NCBI GenBank assembly: GCA_029246415.1
Contig: JAQWNF010000036.1
Coordinates: forward strand, 1 to 32,188
Source: Glaciecola sp.
Lineage (GTDB): Bacteria; Pseudomonadota; Gammaproteobacteria; Enterobacterales; Alteromonadaceae
Direction: 5' to 3'
Length of the DNA: 32,188 bases
In this document: in pieces, positions 7,782 to 16,192 of the stretch
Numbering within the stretch: the stretch's first letter is position 1
Layout: each line of letters begins with the position of its first letter
Made by a program: the position numbers and the translations under genes
Notes under the pieces: model-generated
Told to the model about the DNA's origin: nothing
The model's input: only the letters and a program-made list of their open reading frames with translations
Databases searched by the model: none

Positions 7782-10700
7782 GGCTGTCTCTCTATTTCAG
7801 TTGTCCAGGATTGCGGTTGGACGCGTTCAAAACGCCCATAGATATTTTGAGCTAAGCAGGCAAAATCGCTAAGACAAGCAATCTCTTGTCCACTGCTGTC
7901 AAACTCAATGACTGCTGAGGTGCATTCCGCCCCCAAGCACACTACCGGCTTCACAATATTTTCAATCAAAATTTTGGTATCTGGGGCAATCCCTGTCTGA
8001 TTTAATAATGCAAAGCGATCGGTATGCGTGTCTAGGGTATCTTGGTTTAAATCTACCACCGCATTGCCAGTAAACAGATTTACTAAATACGCTCGCGCAT
8101 TGCCCGCTGGAGGGGCACAAGCACTGGTGCTAGCACTAGCAGGTAAGTAAGTGGTAAAAAATACTTGGTAATCTAAGATCAGCGGGGAAGCTAAGACTTT
8201 TTCGCCACCAGTTTGTAAATCAATCCGCCAGCCTTGTTTGGCACGAAAACTGGCTTGGGCGACTTCTTTGACAACCGTATCACTAGAGGTCAACTGATGA
8301 CTGGTTGCATCGTATAAGCTATCGGGCGTATATGGCGAAGACGGCAGGGTAAAGTATCCGTACTCATCTTTAATATATACACCTTCATCTTTGAGCATAT
8401 AAAAGCTATCTTGAATATCAGTATTTAATGGACCAGCACGAAACCCCGAACCTAGCGCAACAGCAAAATATTGTTCATCTCCTGTCGCCACTTCGGTGAC
8501 ATCTGGGCCATAATAAAAGCGACGATTAGTGTTTGCTGAGTTACCGTTAAAATCGGCGAGCAATCCTCCTTTAACTAAGTTAACGCCAGTTGCACCATTG
8601 TAAATATCAAAGCGAAACACTTGCCCACCGAGATCAGCTGCGTATAAGTGATCAGCTAATCCGTCCGCATCGCGATCAATGGTTGAAATGCGTCCAGCAA
8701 TCGCATATTGCATGCTTGAGACATTCACATCAGCATTATCAGAGGCGATTTCAAATAGTTTAGCCCCGGTATTTGCATCAATAATATAAATGACATTACC
8801 GACACTATCCGGTGAGCGTACCGTTTTGCCGTCTTGACTATCATCATATCCACCACCGACAATCATCACATCTTTAACCGTCGTGCCAATTCTAATTTTG
8901 GTCAACGTAGGGCGTGACCACGTTTGTCCTAACCGAGCATACTCCCCTTCTCCACCTTTTATGCTAAACACTAATTTAGGGTCGAGTTTACTCGTCACAT
9001 CAAAGACATAATAATGGTTACCGCCACGTCGCATGCCCACGTACAAATACGTTTTCTCACCATAACTGCGTAATACTAAATCACCATCCATTCCATATAT
9101 ATGATTAAACGTCGAAGTATCTTGGTAAAACGGATACAAATTACCTAACAATGCTTGCGGGATAATCGCAAAGTTTTCGGTTCCCGTTTGTGCATCGATT
9201 GAGTGAATAAAGCCATGATTCGTTGCCACAAACACCGCTGAATCGGTTTCACTATAATTAACAATGACTGGTTGCGAATGAATCGGATCGCCCATTTGTA
9301 AGCGCACATCAGTTGTACTGCCGTCGTCATCATCATCCCTAACATCAACCCCGCGTGCCCATTTTAAAACGAGTGAACGTAACCCGTTCGGATCTGGTAA
9401 GTGAGTTAACGCTAAATCAGTGGTATCGATTAGTGTATTACTTTCATGTAATTTATTTGCTGATTGTAAAATACTGCCAGTATCATTAAATGTATACACA
9501 TTGCGCGCTAACGATAGCCGACTTGCAGCTCCTCCCTCACGCACATCATTACCGTCAGTTAATACAGACCATAAGCTGTGTGCATACTCAGAAAAAAAGC
9601 CAGTAGCACTATCTACCGCATGCACGCCATTCTTGTCCAACACGTCATTGCCATTGATCTTATATTTTTTTAAATTCCCTGGCCATAACGCGCCCTCTGA
9701 AGGCTTGAACAGCGCAAAGTACAACTCATCTTTATGGGTCAAACGATTAAGTTGATTGACCGCAACCCCTGGGGAAACAAATGTCGCATTAACATCTTTG
9801 ACTGAGCGCAGTATTTGTTGAAACGCGTCGACGAGCTCTTGTGAATCATCAGCTTGATAAAAGCCACCACCACCATGCAGTGCTAACTGATTTAAGAAAT
9901 TATTAGCGTTGGTGTTCGCAGCAAAACCTATGGTATGCGTGATCACTCTAGCATCAATCACCGATGTATTTGATTGCGATAAATTATCCACTAAATCAAG
10001 GCCGCATTTTTCACCACCGCTGCCGCTACAGGATTGATTCAGTAAGGTTTGGATTTTGCTGACACTATGATTATTGTTGGCTTGCCCATCTGATAACAAG
10101 ACAATATGATTATTCGTTTGGCATTGTAAATCCGACACTGGAGAAATATAGGTCGCCGGACTCGGGATAGTTTCATTAATACAATCACTATCACTTAAAT
10201 TATCCTCATCACAGCCGTTTGGGCGGATCGGATCGGCGCCTGTATAAGATTGACGATGACTCACTCTGGTACTTTTACGCACAGAGCTACTGGCACTATT
10301 TGTGCCTCGCTGCAAACCATAATCAACTTGCCGACCACCAAAGTACTGCGCGGCCTCATATAAGGTATCAACAATTGGGGTATAACCCGTGTGAGTTAAA
10401 CTATCCACTTTGGATTGCAGTAGTTCTCGAACAGTAGAAGAACTGCCAGGTATTGCATTAGCTTGATATTTTATGATGAGTTTGGCTGCACCAGACGGCT
10501 TCCCCTGATAAGTATATCCACCACGCTTTGAAGAACCAAAATCAGATAAAATAAACATCATCTCATTGTTCGGTTGCCAACCAGAGCGGTTCACGATTTG
10601 TTGAACGATACTGGTGACGGCAGGACTTTGATACACTCCTTTATAATACCAAGGCTCGATTGAGTTCCATTGCACACTCACTGTTTTGGGTTTATCCCTT

Positions 10701-11863
10701 TGCATATATCGGGTGTAAGGTGAAAAATCATTGGGGTCGTTTTGGTTGACGCCTTGGATAAGCATTTTAGCTTGGCTGCCAGTGCCATTTTGATATGCGG
10801 TAAATTCCAGATGCGCATCCAATATCACCGCACCTTGCGGTAAATTAATATTACTAAAGCGCAAGCCCACATAATCGTTCGACGAATCTTTAAATGTCAG
10901 CTCGCTCCCCGTATTTTGATATCCATTAGCGCGCTCCTCAGCATTATTACCTTGCTTGGAGACTTGATACACTAGCTCGCCAGCAACACAACCGGTTGCA
11001 GTTGTATCATCATATTCGATTACCAGTTGCGGTACTTGCCCCGTGCCTGATTCAAAACTGAATGTCTGTCTGGCAGAGCTGCCCGATGACGATTGTGTTT
11101 CTAATAACAAGGCTAAATCATTGCCCCCGCACCAACTAGTTTGATCGACAATAGCTTGTATTACTGCACTTAAATCAGGTGAATTATGTACCTCATCAGT
11201 AAAACCGAACTCATTACCCGTTTCCCATGCAGTAAATTCTGTAGTGCGTGAGCGAGTTGAAATTGGATTACTGGCGTTAAAGGCAACGGCATTAGGCTCA
11301 AGCTGTCCATAGATGTTAATAGTGGTATCACTTGAGTTAACAGCAGCAGAGGTTAGGCGTAAAAATGCGCGAGTAATAGTCGCACCTTGTGGAATAGCAA
11401 TATCTTGATAGCGCAATCCTGTATGCACCACAGCAGTACCTTGAGAAATAGGCAAGACTGTATTGGTGACACTAAGTATACCGCCACTTTCTATCGCATC
11501 ATCAGTCCCTTCAGTGATCGGTAGTACCAGTTCAGGTTTAACAAACTCGTCAATATCTTTGACTGGAAATAACACCGGGCCGCCACTATCAGAAAAGCGC
11601 ATTAGACCCGCATTAATATTAGTCGCGTTAGCTAACGCATCATTGAGGGCATTTTGTACCCGTAATAAACGAGTTTGACTCGTGCCGTCTTTATTACTCA
11701 TGCTCCCCGATGTATCCATAATAAACAGTACATTGGGATTGTAAGTAACGGCTTGATTGCCGGTACCTAAGTAGATCTCTAAATCATCCGCAAACGCTGA
11801 CCAGCTTATACCTATACTTATTAAGGCACTGCAAAGAACGTAACAAATATGTCGAAGAGACAT
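7778..11863 (-). CDS. pilY1: Type IV pilus tip adhesin / assembly protein PilY1
   Basis: A 1361-residue exported protein with a signal peptide (residues 1–25, ending SAFA). A von Willebrand A domain begins with the metal site DTSGS (50–54) and resumes at about 480–690 with VRELLQSKVDSL, IVLLSDGQANNN and ITHTIGFAAN. Between the halves lie two related beta-rich domains, about 140–290 and 325–470. The carboxy-terminal PilY1 beta-propeller spans roughly 830–1200, with the calcium loop DRDADGLAD (1063–1071). PilY1 controls pilus extension and retraction through calcium binding, mediates adhesion, and works with PilVWX to prime pilus assembly. It lies 17 bases after pilX and overlaps pilE by four bases. 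It is longer than the P. aeruginosa protein because of the inserts. Confidence 0.93.
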   Translation of the reverse strand: MSLRHICYVLCSALISIGISWSAFADDLEIYLGTGNQAVTYNPNVLFIMDTSGSMSNKDGTSQTRLLRVQNALNDALANATNINAGLMRFSDSGGPVLFPVKDIDEFVKPELVLPITEGTDDAIESGGILSVTNTVLPISQGTAVVHTGLRYQDIAIPQGATITRAFLRLTSAAVNSSDTTINIYGQLEPNAVAFNASNPISTRSRTTEFTAWETGNEFGFTDEVHNSPDLSAVIQAIVDQTSWCGGNDLALLLETQSSSGSSARQTFSFESGTGQVPQLVIEYDDTTATGCVAGELVYQVSKQGNNAEERANGYQNTGSELTFKDSSNDYVGLRFSNINLPQGAVILDAHLEFTAYQNGTGSQAKMLIQGVNQNDPNDFSPYTRYMQRDKPKTVSVQWNSIEPWYYKGVYQSPAVTSIVQQIVNRSGWQPNNEMMFILSDFGSSKRGGYTYQGKPSGAAKLIIKYQANAIPGSSSTVRELLQSKVDSLTHTGYTPIVDTLYEAAQYFGGRQVDYGLQRGTNSASSSVRKSTRVSHRQSYTGADPIRPNGCDEDNLSDSDCINETIPSPATYISPVSDLQCQTNNHIVLLSDGQANNNHSVSKIQTLLNQSCSGSGGEKCGLDLVDNLSQSNTSVIDARVITHTIGFAANTNANNFLNQLALHGGGGFYQADDSQELVDAFQQILRSVKDVNATFVSPGVAVNQLNRLTHKDELYFALFKPSEGALWPGNLKKYKINGNDVLDKNGVHAVDSATGFFSEYAHSLWSVLTDGNDVREGGAASRLSLARNVYTFNDTGSILQSANKLHESNTLIDTTDLALTHLPDPNGLRSLVLKWARGVDVRDDDDDGSTTDVRLQMGDPIHSQPVIVNYSETDSAVFVATNHGFIHSIDAQTGTENFAIIPQALLGNLYPFYQDTSTFNHIYGMDGDLVLRSYGEKTYLYVGMRRGGNHYYVFDVTSKLDPKLVFSIKGGEGEYARLGQTWSRPTLTKIRIGTTVKDVMIVGGGYDDSQDGKTVRSPDSVGNVIYIIDANTGAKLFEIASDNADVNVSSMQYAIAGRISTIDRDADGLADHLYAADLGGQVFRFDIYNGATGVNLVKGGLLADFNGNSANTNRRFYYGPDVTEVATGDEQYFAVALGSGFRAGPLNTDIQDSFYMLKDEGVYIKDEYGYFTLPSSPYTPDSLYDATSHQLTSSDTVVKEVAQASFRAKQGWRIDLQTGGEKVLASPLILDYQVFFTTYLPASASTSACAPPAGNARAYLVNLFTGNAVVDLNQDTLDTHTDRFALLNQTGIAPDTKILIENIVKPVVCLGAECTSAVIEFDSSGQEIACLSDFACLAQNIYGRFERVQPQSWTTEIERQP

Positions 11864-11880
11864 GCCGCTTACTCCTTATA

Positions 11881-12465
11881 TTATTGTGATGCAGGCGCAA
11901 ACACAGTCGCAGACAGCGAATTGGCTACCGCATAAGGACTGTTTTGTACTTGACCACAACCACGAATGATAAATACATGACAATTAATATTACTGCCCCC
12001 GATAACACTAGACGACCCTCTGCATGCTTGTTCTTGAACAAAGGCACTACGCGACCAACTGGCCAACCGTGCTTGGCTATCATAACTACCCGTCGTGATA
12101 TGCCTAGTGCCGGTTTGTAAACCGCTTTGAGTTAATGTGCGTTGCACATACCCTTGCTGTGCAAAACAACTTAACGACGTCGTTGTTAGATCTATCGCAT
12201 TGATTTGGCGCGCCTCTGATAAGGGGTCCGTTAGTGTATTATCGACCAAAACACTTTCATCTTCAGATTCAAATACCGCGCCAGCTAGCGCCGACTCAGC
12301 CGCATCAAACGCTAAGGATTGCTGCTCCATCGCACTGGCCATTTTGGTTTGAATTAAGCCGCTTGATACCGAGGCAATTCCAAGTAAGGTTAATGATAGT
12401 AAAACCAATAATGCAAATATCATCACCACACCCTGTTGTTTTTTCAAACCTGTAGACAACATCAT
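11881..12465 (-). CDS. pilX: Type IV minor pilin PilX
   Basis: A 194-residue protein with a short cytoplasmic leader (KKQQG) and a hydrophobic helix GVVMIFALLVLLSLTLLGIA, the PilX amino-terminal pattern, followed by QTKMASAMEQQSLAFDAAESAL (about residues 31–52), which is the conserved PilX N-domain block. It lacks Glu at +5, as is usual for PilX and for its GspK counterpart at the pilus tip. Several cysteines sit in the globular part. Its ATG overlaps the pilW stop by four bases (ATGA). Expected role: part of the PilVWX–PilY1 tip and priming complex. Confidence 0.88.
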   Translation of the reverse strand: MMLSTGLKKQQGVVMIFALLVLLSLTLLGIASVSSGLIQTKMASAMEQQSLAFDAAESALAGAVFESEDESVLVDNTLTDPLSEARQINAIDLTTTSLSCFAQQGYVQRTLTQSGLQTGTRHITTGSYDSQARLASWSRSAFVQEQACRGSSSVIGGSNINCHVFIIRGCGQVQNSPYAVANSLSATVFAPASQ

Positions 12466-13301
12466 ACTCGACTCCGCTTAATCATATTTTGCATGTTGCG
12501 TAACATAATAGTCGCTTCAAATTGGCGATATAAATGCGAGGTTGCAGGTGTAACTGATGCTTCATTTAACAATGTAAATCCTCGGGTATTATTGATATTG
12601 ATCGCATCATCACTGCGGATCAATAAAGCGATACGCACCGCAACGACTCTCTCAGGGGCGCTAATATTATCTGCTGTCACATATTGATTGGGTGTGGCAA
12701 GTGCTGAACCATTGGCATGATTGGCCACGCCGTAAAGCACCTGAAAACCCTCGACATTATCAAGCAAAGTAAACGCGTTGTGATTATTATGGCCAGTCGC
12801 GACCTGCATGCCTCGCAATACTCGTAGATCAAACCCTCGGCATTTTAATTTACGGTCTTCAACAAAGTATTCGTTCACCACTGGAAATTCAACACCAGTA
12901 GCATAACCTAATGAGTAACCTCGGCAATCACGGCTATCAACTTTACTGATCACCAAACTATCATTACCTCCACTGCTACCTTGAGACACGCCTAACTCTG
13001 CTCTGTTGGCAAACGTATTGGGTAACACCAAGGCATTGTTTTGTAAGAATACCGCTTCTTCAGTGATGTCTTGGCCACGGTCTAATTGCACAGAGAGCAT
13101 ATCGTAGCGACCAGTTAACATAATATCTTGTTGTAACTTCACCACGGCATAGCGACCATTTTCTTGAACACTTGCCAATGCCCGATTTAATTTATCGGTG
13201 ACGGATTGACTGACCATAACTTGGATCACTGTCACACTTAAGATTGCACCTAATGCCAGACTGATCATGATTTCAACTAAACTAAACCCTGCTTGCTTCA
13301 T
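12462..13301 (-). CDS. pilW: Type IV minor pilin PilW
   Basis: A 279-residue prepilin with a minimal leader (MKQAG) and the FSLVEIMISLALGAILSVTV helix with Glu at +5. The region VQENGRYAVVKLQQDIMLTG at about residues 44–63 is characteristic of PilW, which resembles GspJ. The start overlaps the pilV stop by four bases and the end overlaps pilX by four, so the three minor pilins are translated as a coupled series. Expected role: core of the pilus-initiating tip complex with PilV, PilX and PilY1. Confidence 0.9.
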   Translation of the reverse strand: MKQAGFSLVEIMISLALGAILSVTVIQVMVSQSVTDKLNRALASVQENGRYAVVKLQQDIMLTGRYDMLSVQLDRGQDITEEAVFLQNNALVLPNTFANRAELGVSQGSSGGNDSLVISKVDSRDCRGYSLGYATGVEFPVVNEYFVEDRKLKCRGFDLRVLRGMQVATGHNNHNAFTLLDNVEGFQVLYGVANHANGSALATPNQYVTADNISAPERVVAVRIALLIRSDDAININNTRGFTLLNEASVTPATSHLYRQFEATIMLRNMQNMIKRSRV

Positions 13302-13951
13302 AAAAATACCTCAACAATGATGCAATCATTATCATCATTGGTATTGGGGTTACAGGATGGATTGCTGATGACCGAGCTATTGGTGTTGACGCCCCAATGT
13401 GCCGCTGGCCAGCTCAGCATAATGGTGTGTCGAGAACCGGCGCTACAGGCTGTGGAGTCTGTGGTATTAGCATCTGCACAAGTCACCGACACGCGCATAT
13501 TGGGGTTATGCTGAATGCTGGCACAAGATAATTGATACGCATCAAATGCCGCAACTTGTGAGCTGTCACACTGTGTCGTATGACAGTTGGCTAAAGTTGC
13601 TGGGAATTGTTGGCAAAAGCACTCGTATTGATTCGCTGAACTGGTACAACTGAGATTGGCAAAATTATAAAAGTTACTATTTACATAACCATCATCAATA
13701 ATTTTACCATCGGCATCTGGCGCACTAAACGCGGAGACTCGCATACGTTCTGAGACTTGCTCGGCAACCAATACCGCTTGAGAGCGCGATAGTGCATCAG
13801 CATTATTAAAAGAGGCGACTAATTGTAAGGTGGCAACGCCAAGTAAACCGATAGCCAAGATGACTAATGTAACTAATATTTCAATCATGCCTAACCCTCG
13901 CTGGCTAAAGCGAGTTTTACGGGCAATGACGGAAACAAAAAGTAGATTCAC
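13298..13951 (-). CDS. pilV: Type IV minor pilin PilV
   Basis: A prepilin with cleavage site SQRG|LGMIEILVTLVILAIG (Glu at +5) followed by LLGVATLQLVASFNNADALSRSQAVLVAEQVSERMR, the conserved PilV block at about residues 35–72. The remainder is cysteine-rich. The frame is open to ATG 13996, which would give a 34-residue hydrophobic leader without a ribosome site. GTG at 13951 has GAG seven bases upstream and gives a 19-residue leader, so I use it, with moderate certainty. It is first of the pilVWXY1E run, 140 bases after ispH; no clear terminator separates them, so read-through from the ispH operon is possible. Confidence 0.82.
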   Translation of the reverse strand: MNLLFVSVIARKTRFSQRGLGMIEILVTLVILAIGLLGVATLQLVASFNNADALSRSQAVLVAEQVSERMRVSAFSAPDADGKIIDDGYVNSNFYNFANLSCTSSANQYECFCQQFPATLANCHTTQCDSSQVAAFDAYQLSCASIQHNPNMRVSVTCADANTTDSTACSAGSRHTIMLSWPAAHWGVNTNSSVISNPSCNPNTNDDNDCIIVEVFL

Positions 13952-14091
13952 AATACGGCTCAACAAAATTAATAGGTAATTAATATGTATAACCATATGC
14001 GAAGAAGATCCAGTTAAGCGTATGCAGAACCGATCTTAGGTATAGGATTTAAGTGGAAAACAGATCTGATGATCAGGGTGTATTTGTCGAG

Positions 14092-15033
14092 TTAAAGCTG
14101 TTTAAGTTGCAACTCTTTCGGTACTGCAAACTCAATATTTTCTTCACGCCCGGTAATTTCAGTAACTGAACCTGCACCATGAGCTTTTAGGGCATCTATC
14201 ACACCTTGCACCAACACTTCTGGCGCTGATGCACCTGCGGTTACACCCACCGCGTTTTTACCGACTAACCATTGCGGATCAATCATTGCAGCGTCATCGA
14301 TCAAGTACGATGGCGTACCCAATTTCACTGCTAACTCACTTAAACGATTAGAATTAGAGCTGTTGGTCGCACCAACAACTAATAACAAATCACAACTTAC
14401 GGCTAGCTCACGTACAGCATCTTGACGGTTTTGAGTGGCGTAACAAATGTCATCCTTACGCGGTCCATCGATATTCGGGAATGTTTCACGTAATGCATCA
14501 ATCACATCAGCTGTGTCATCTACCGACAATGTGGTTTGTGAGCAGTAATATAAAGCATCGGGATTTTTGACTGTTAAATGGCGGGCATCTTCAGCTGTTT
14601 CAACCAGATAAATGCCACCTTGGGGATTATCGTATTGCCCCATTGTCCCTTCAACTTCAGGATGGCCTTTGTGTCCAATCAAGATACATTCAATACCTTT
14701 TTTACTGGCACGCATTACTTCCATATGAACTTTAGTCACGAGTGGACAGGTTGCATCAAATACTTTTAGACCGCGTTTATCTGCTTCATTGCGCACGGCT
14801 TGAGACACGCCATGAGCAGAAAAGATAACAATACAATCATCGGGCACTTGGTGTAACTCTTCGACAAATACCGCACCACGGGCTTTTAATCCATCGACCA
14901 CAAATTTGTTATGCACGACTTCATGACGCACATAAATCGGATGTTCAAACAATTCTAATGCACGTTCAACAATAGTGATGGCACGGTCTACACCGGCACA
15001 AAAACCACGAGGATTGGCTAATTGAATTTGCAT
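14092..15033 (-). CDS. ispH: 4-hydroxy-3-methylbut-2-enyl diphosphate reductase IspH
   Basis: Last enzyme of the MEP isoprenoid pathway; it reduces HMBPP to IPP and DMAPP with a [4Fe-4S] cluster. The three cluster cysteines are in place: [11 protein letters not shown] (Cys12), [12 protein letters not shown] (about Cys96) and [11 protein letters not shown] (about Cys197). Conserved histidines lie in [11 protein letters not shown] and [11 protein letters not shown], and the substrate glutamate region is [13 protein letters not shown]. The 313 residues match E. coli (316). AAGGAT precedes the ATG. It closes the ribF–ileS–lspA–fkpB–ispH block, 71 bases after fkpB. Confidence 0.97.
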   Translation of the reverse strand: MQIQLANPRGFCAGVDRAITIVERALELFEHPIYVRHEVVHNKFVVDGLKARGAVFVEELHQVPDDCIVIFSAHGVSQAVRNEADKRGLKVFDATCPLVTKVHMEVMRASKKGIECILIGHKGHPEVEGTMGQYDNPQGGIYLVETAEDARHLTVKNPDALYYCSQTTLSVDDTADVIDALRETFPNIDGPRKDDICYATQNRQDAVRELAVSCDLLLVVGATNSSNSNRLSELAVKLGTPSYLIDDAAMIDPQWLVGKNAVGVTAGASAPEVLVQGVIDALKAHGAGSVTEITGREENIEFAVPKELQLKQL

Positions 15034-15104
15034 GTTTTGAATATCCTTAATAATTTATGCACAAGTGTCATTTTTCATGTTTAGGGTGTTAATACCAACA
15101 GGCA

Positions 15105-15554
15105 TTAAGCATTTATAACGTCAATAATTTCCACATCAAATATGACAGTTTGACCCGCCAATGGATGGTTAAAATCTACCGTCACCGAATGCCCTGCAAT
15201 ACTGCGGATCACGCCGGGTAATTCACTACCATCAGGTTGTGCAAAAGCGATAATCATACCTTCGGCGACTTCTAATTCAGCTGCAAATTTAGTGCGGTCG
15301 ACATGATAAATATTGTCTGGATTAGGCTGACCAAACGCATCATCAGCGTTCAGAGTGAATGAGGCTTTTTCACCTTGTGTTAATCCGCGTAAACACGCTT
15401 CAAAATTAGGTGTTAAGCTACCATCGCCCATTACCATTTTTGCAGGCTTATTGTTCACTCTGGTACTATCAGCGGCAGAGCCATCTTCTAGTTTCAAATC
15501 AAAGTGTAAGATAACTTCTGAGTTATCGGTAATCACGCTCGTATTTTCACTCAT
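15105..15554 (-). CDS. fkpB: FKBP-type peptidyl-prolyl isomerase FkpB (SlpA)
   Basis: A 149-residue FKBP of the SlpA branch. The FKBP core surrounds an IF (insert-in-flap) domain; GEKASFTLNADDAFGQPNPDNI at about residues 65–86 and the closing FNHPLAGQTVIFDVEI are family hallmarks. It has no histidine-rich tail, unlike the SlyD-type gene at 4581. A GTG at 15563 is in frame but sits too close to the ribosome site; ATG at 15554 has GAGAG eight bases upstream. It lies 15 bases after lspA, the usual partner. Confidence 0.93.
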   Translation of the reverse strand: MSENTSVITDNSEVILHFDLKLEDGSAADSTRVNNKPAKMVMGDGSLTPNFEACLRGLTQGEKASFTLNADDAFGQPNPDNIYHVDRTKFAAELEVAEGMIIAFAQPDGSELPGVIRSIAGHSVTVDFNHPLAGQTVIFDVEIIDVINA

Positions 15555-15569
15555 TACTTTCACTCTCTG

Positions 15570-16127
15570 TTAGTCTTTTGTTGTTTCAGGTGTTTGGGCT
15601 GGGTCATCGTCTTTGTTGATAAACATATCAATAATCAATAACGCCGCACCAATGAAGATCACACTATCGGCAATATTAAAGGCTGGCCAATCATAACTTT
15701 TATAATATAAATGAAGAAAATCAATGACGTAACCATGCACTAAGCGGTCATATAAATTACCAATTGCCCCACCTAAAATGAATGCAAAGGCGACAGGTAA
15801 AAGGCGTTGTGAACGTGGCGAATGATATAACCACCAGACGATCACACAACTCACCACTGCAGCAATAGCAGTAAAGAAATAGCGCTGCCAACCACCTGCA
15901 TCACTTAAAAAGCTAAATGCTGCGCCATAGTTATGCACATAGGTAAAGTTAAAAAATGGCAAGACCTGCACCGATTCATACAAGGTAAAACTATCCATCA
16001 CAGCGTATTTGGTATATTGATCGAGGATAAACCCAATAATCGCAATCCAAATAAACCGTAGGCCGGTTTGGCTAATATGCCCCCAGCCAGATAGTGATTG
16101 GGTGTCTTTTACTTCTTGCTTTTCCAT
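15570..16127 (-). CDS. lspA: Lipoprotein signal peptidase LspA
   Basis: An inner-membrane aspartyl protease that cleaves signal peptides of diacylglyceryl prolipoproteins. The 185-residue sequence has four hydrophobic segments (about 24–42, 72–90, 98–120 and 145–168). The catalytic aspartates lie in GNLYDRLVHGYVIDFL and FNIADSVIFIG. The conserved amino-terminal DQYTKYAV motif follows the first helix. The amino and carboxy tails are short, charged and cytoplasmic. It follows ileS by 65 bases and precedes fkpB, the standard order. Confidence 0.96.
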   Translation of the reverse strand: MEKQEVKDTQSLSGWGHISQTGLRFIWIAIIGFILDQYTKYAVMDSFTLYESVQVLPFFNFTYVHNYGAAFSFLSDAGGWQRYFFTAIAAVVSCVIVWWLYHSPRSQRLLPVAFAFILGGAIGNLYDRLVHGYVIDFLHLYYKSYDWPAFNIADSVIFIGAALLIIDMFINKDDDPAQTPETTKD

Positions 16128-16192
16128 GACGCTAGTTACCCTTTAATGCACTCTTACTGCATAAGCTACACAGCAAGAACGCAAATTAACTG

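Noticed and set aside
9420-9755. 111-codon plus-strand frame inside pilY1
   Set aside because: Antisense to the PilY1 coding region, with no ribosome site or recognisable domain.
15555-15563. GTG start giving three more residues on FkpB
   Set aside because: The ribosome site GAGAG directly abuts this GTG, while it is eight bases from the ATG at 15554.
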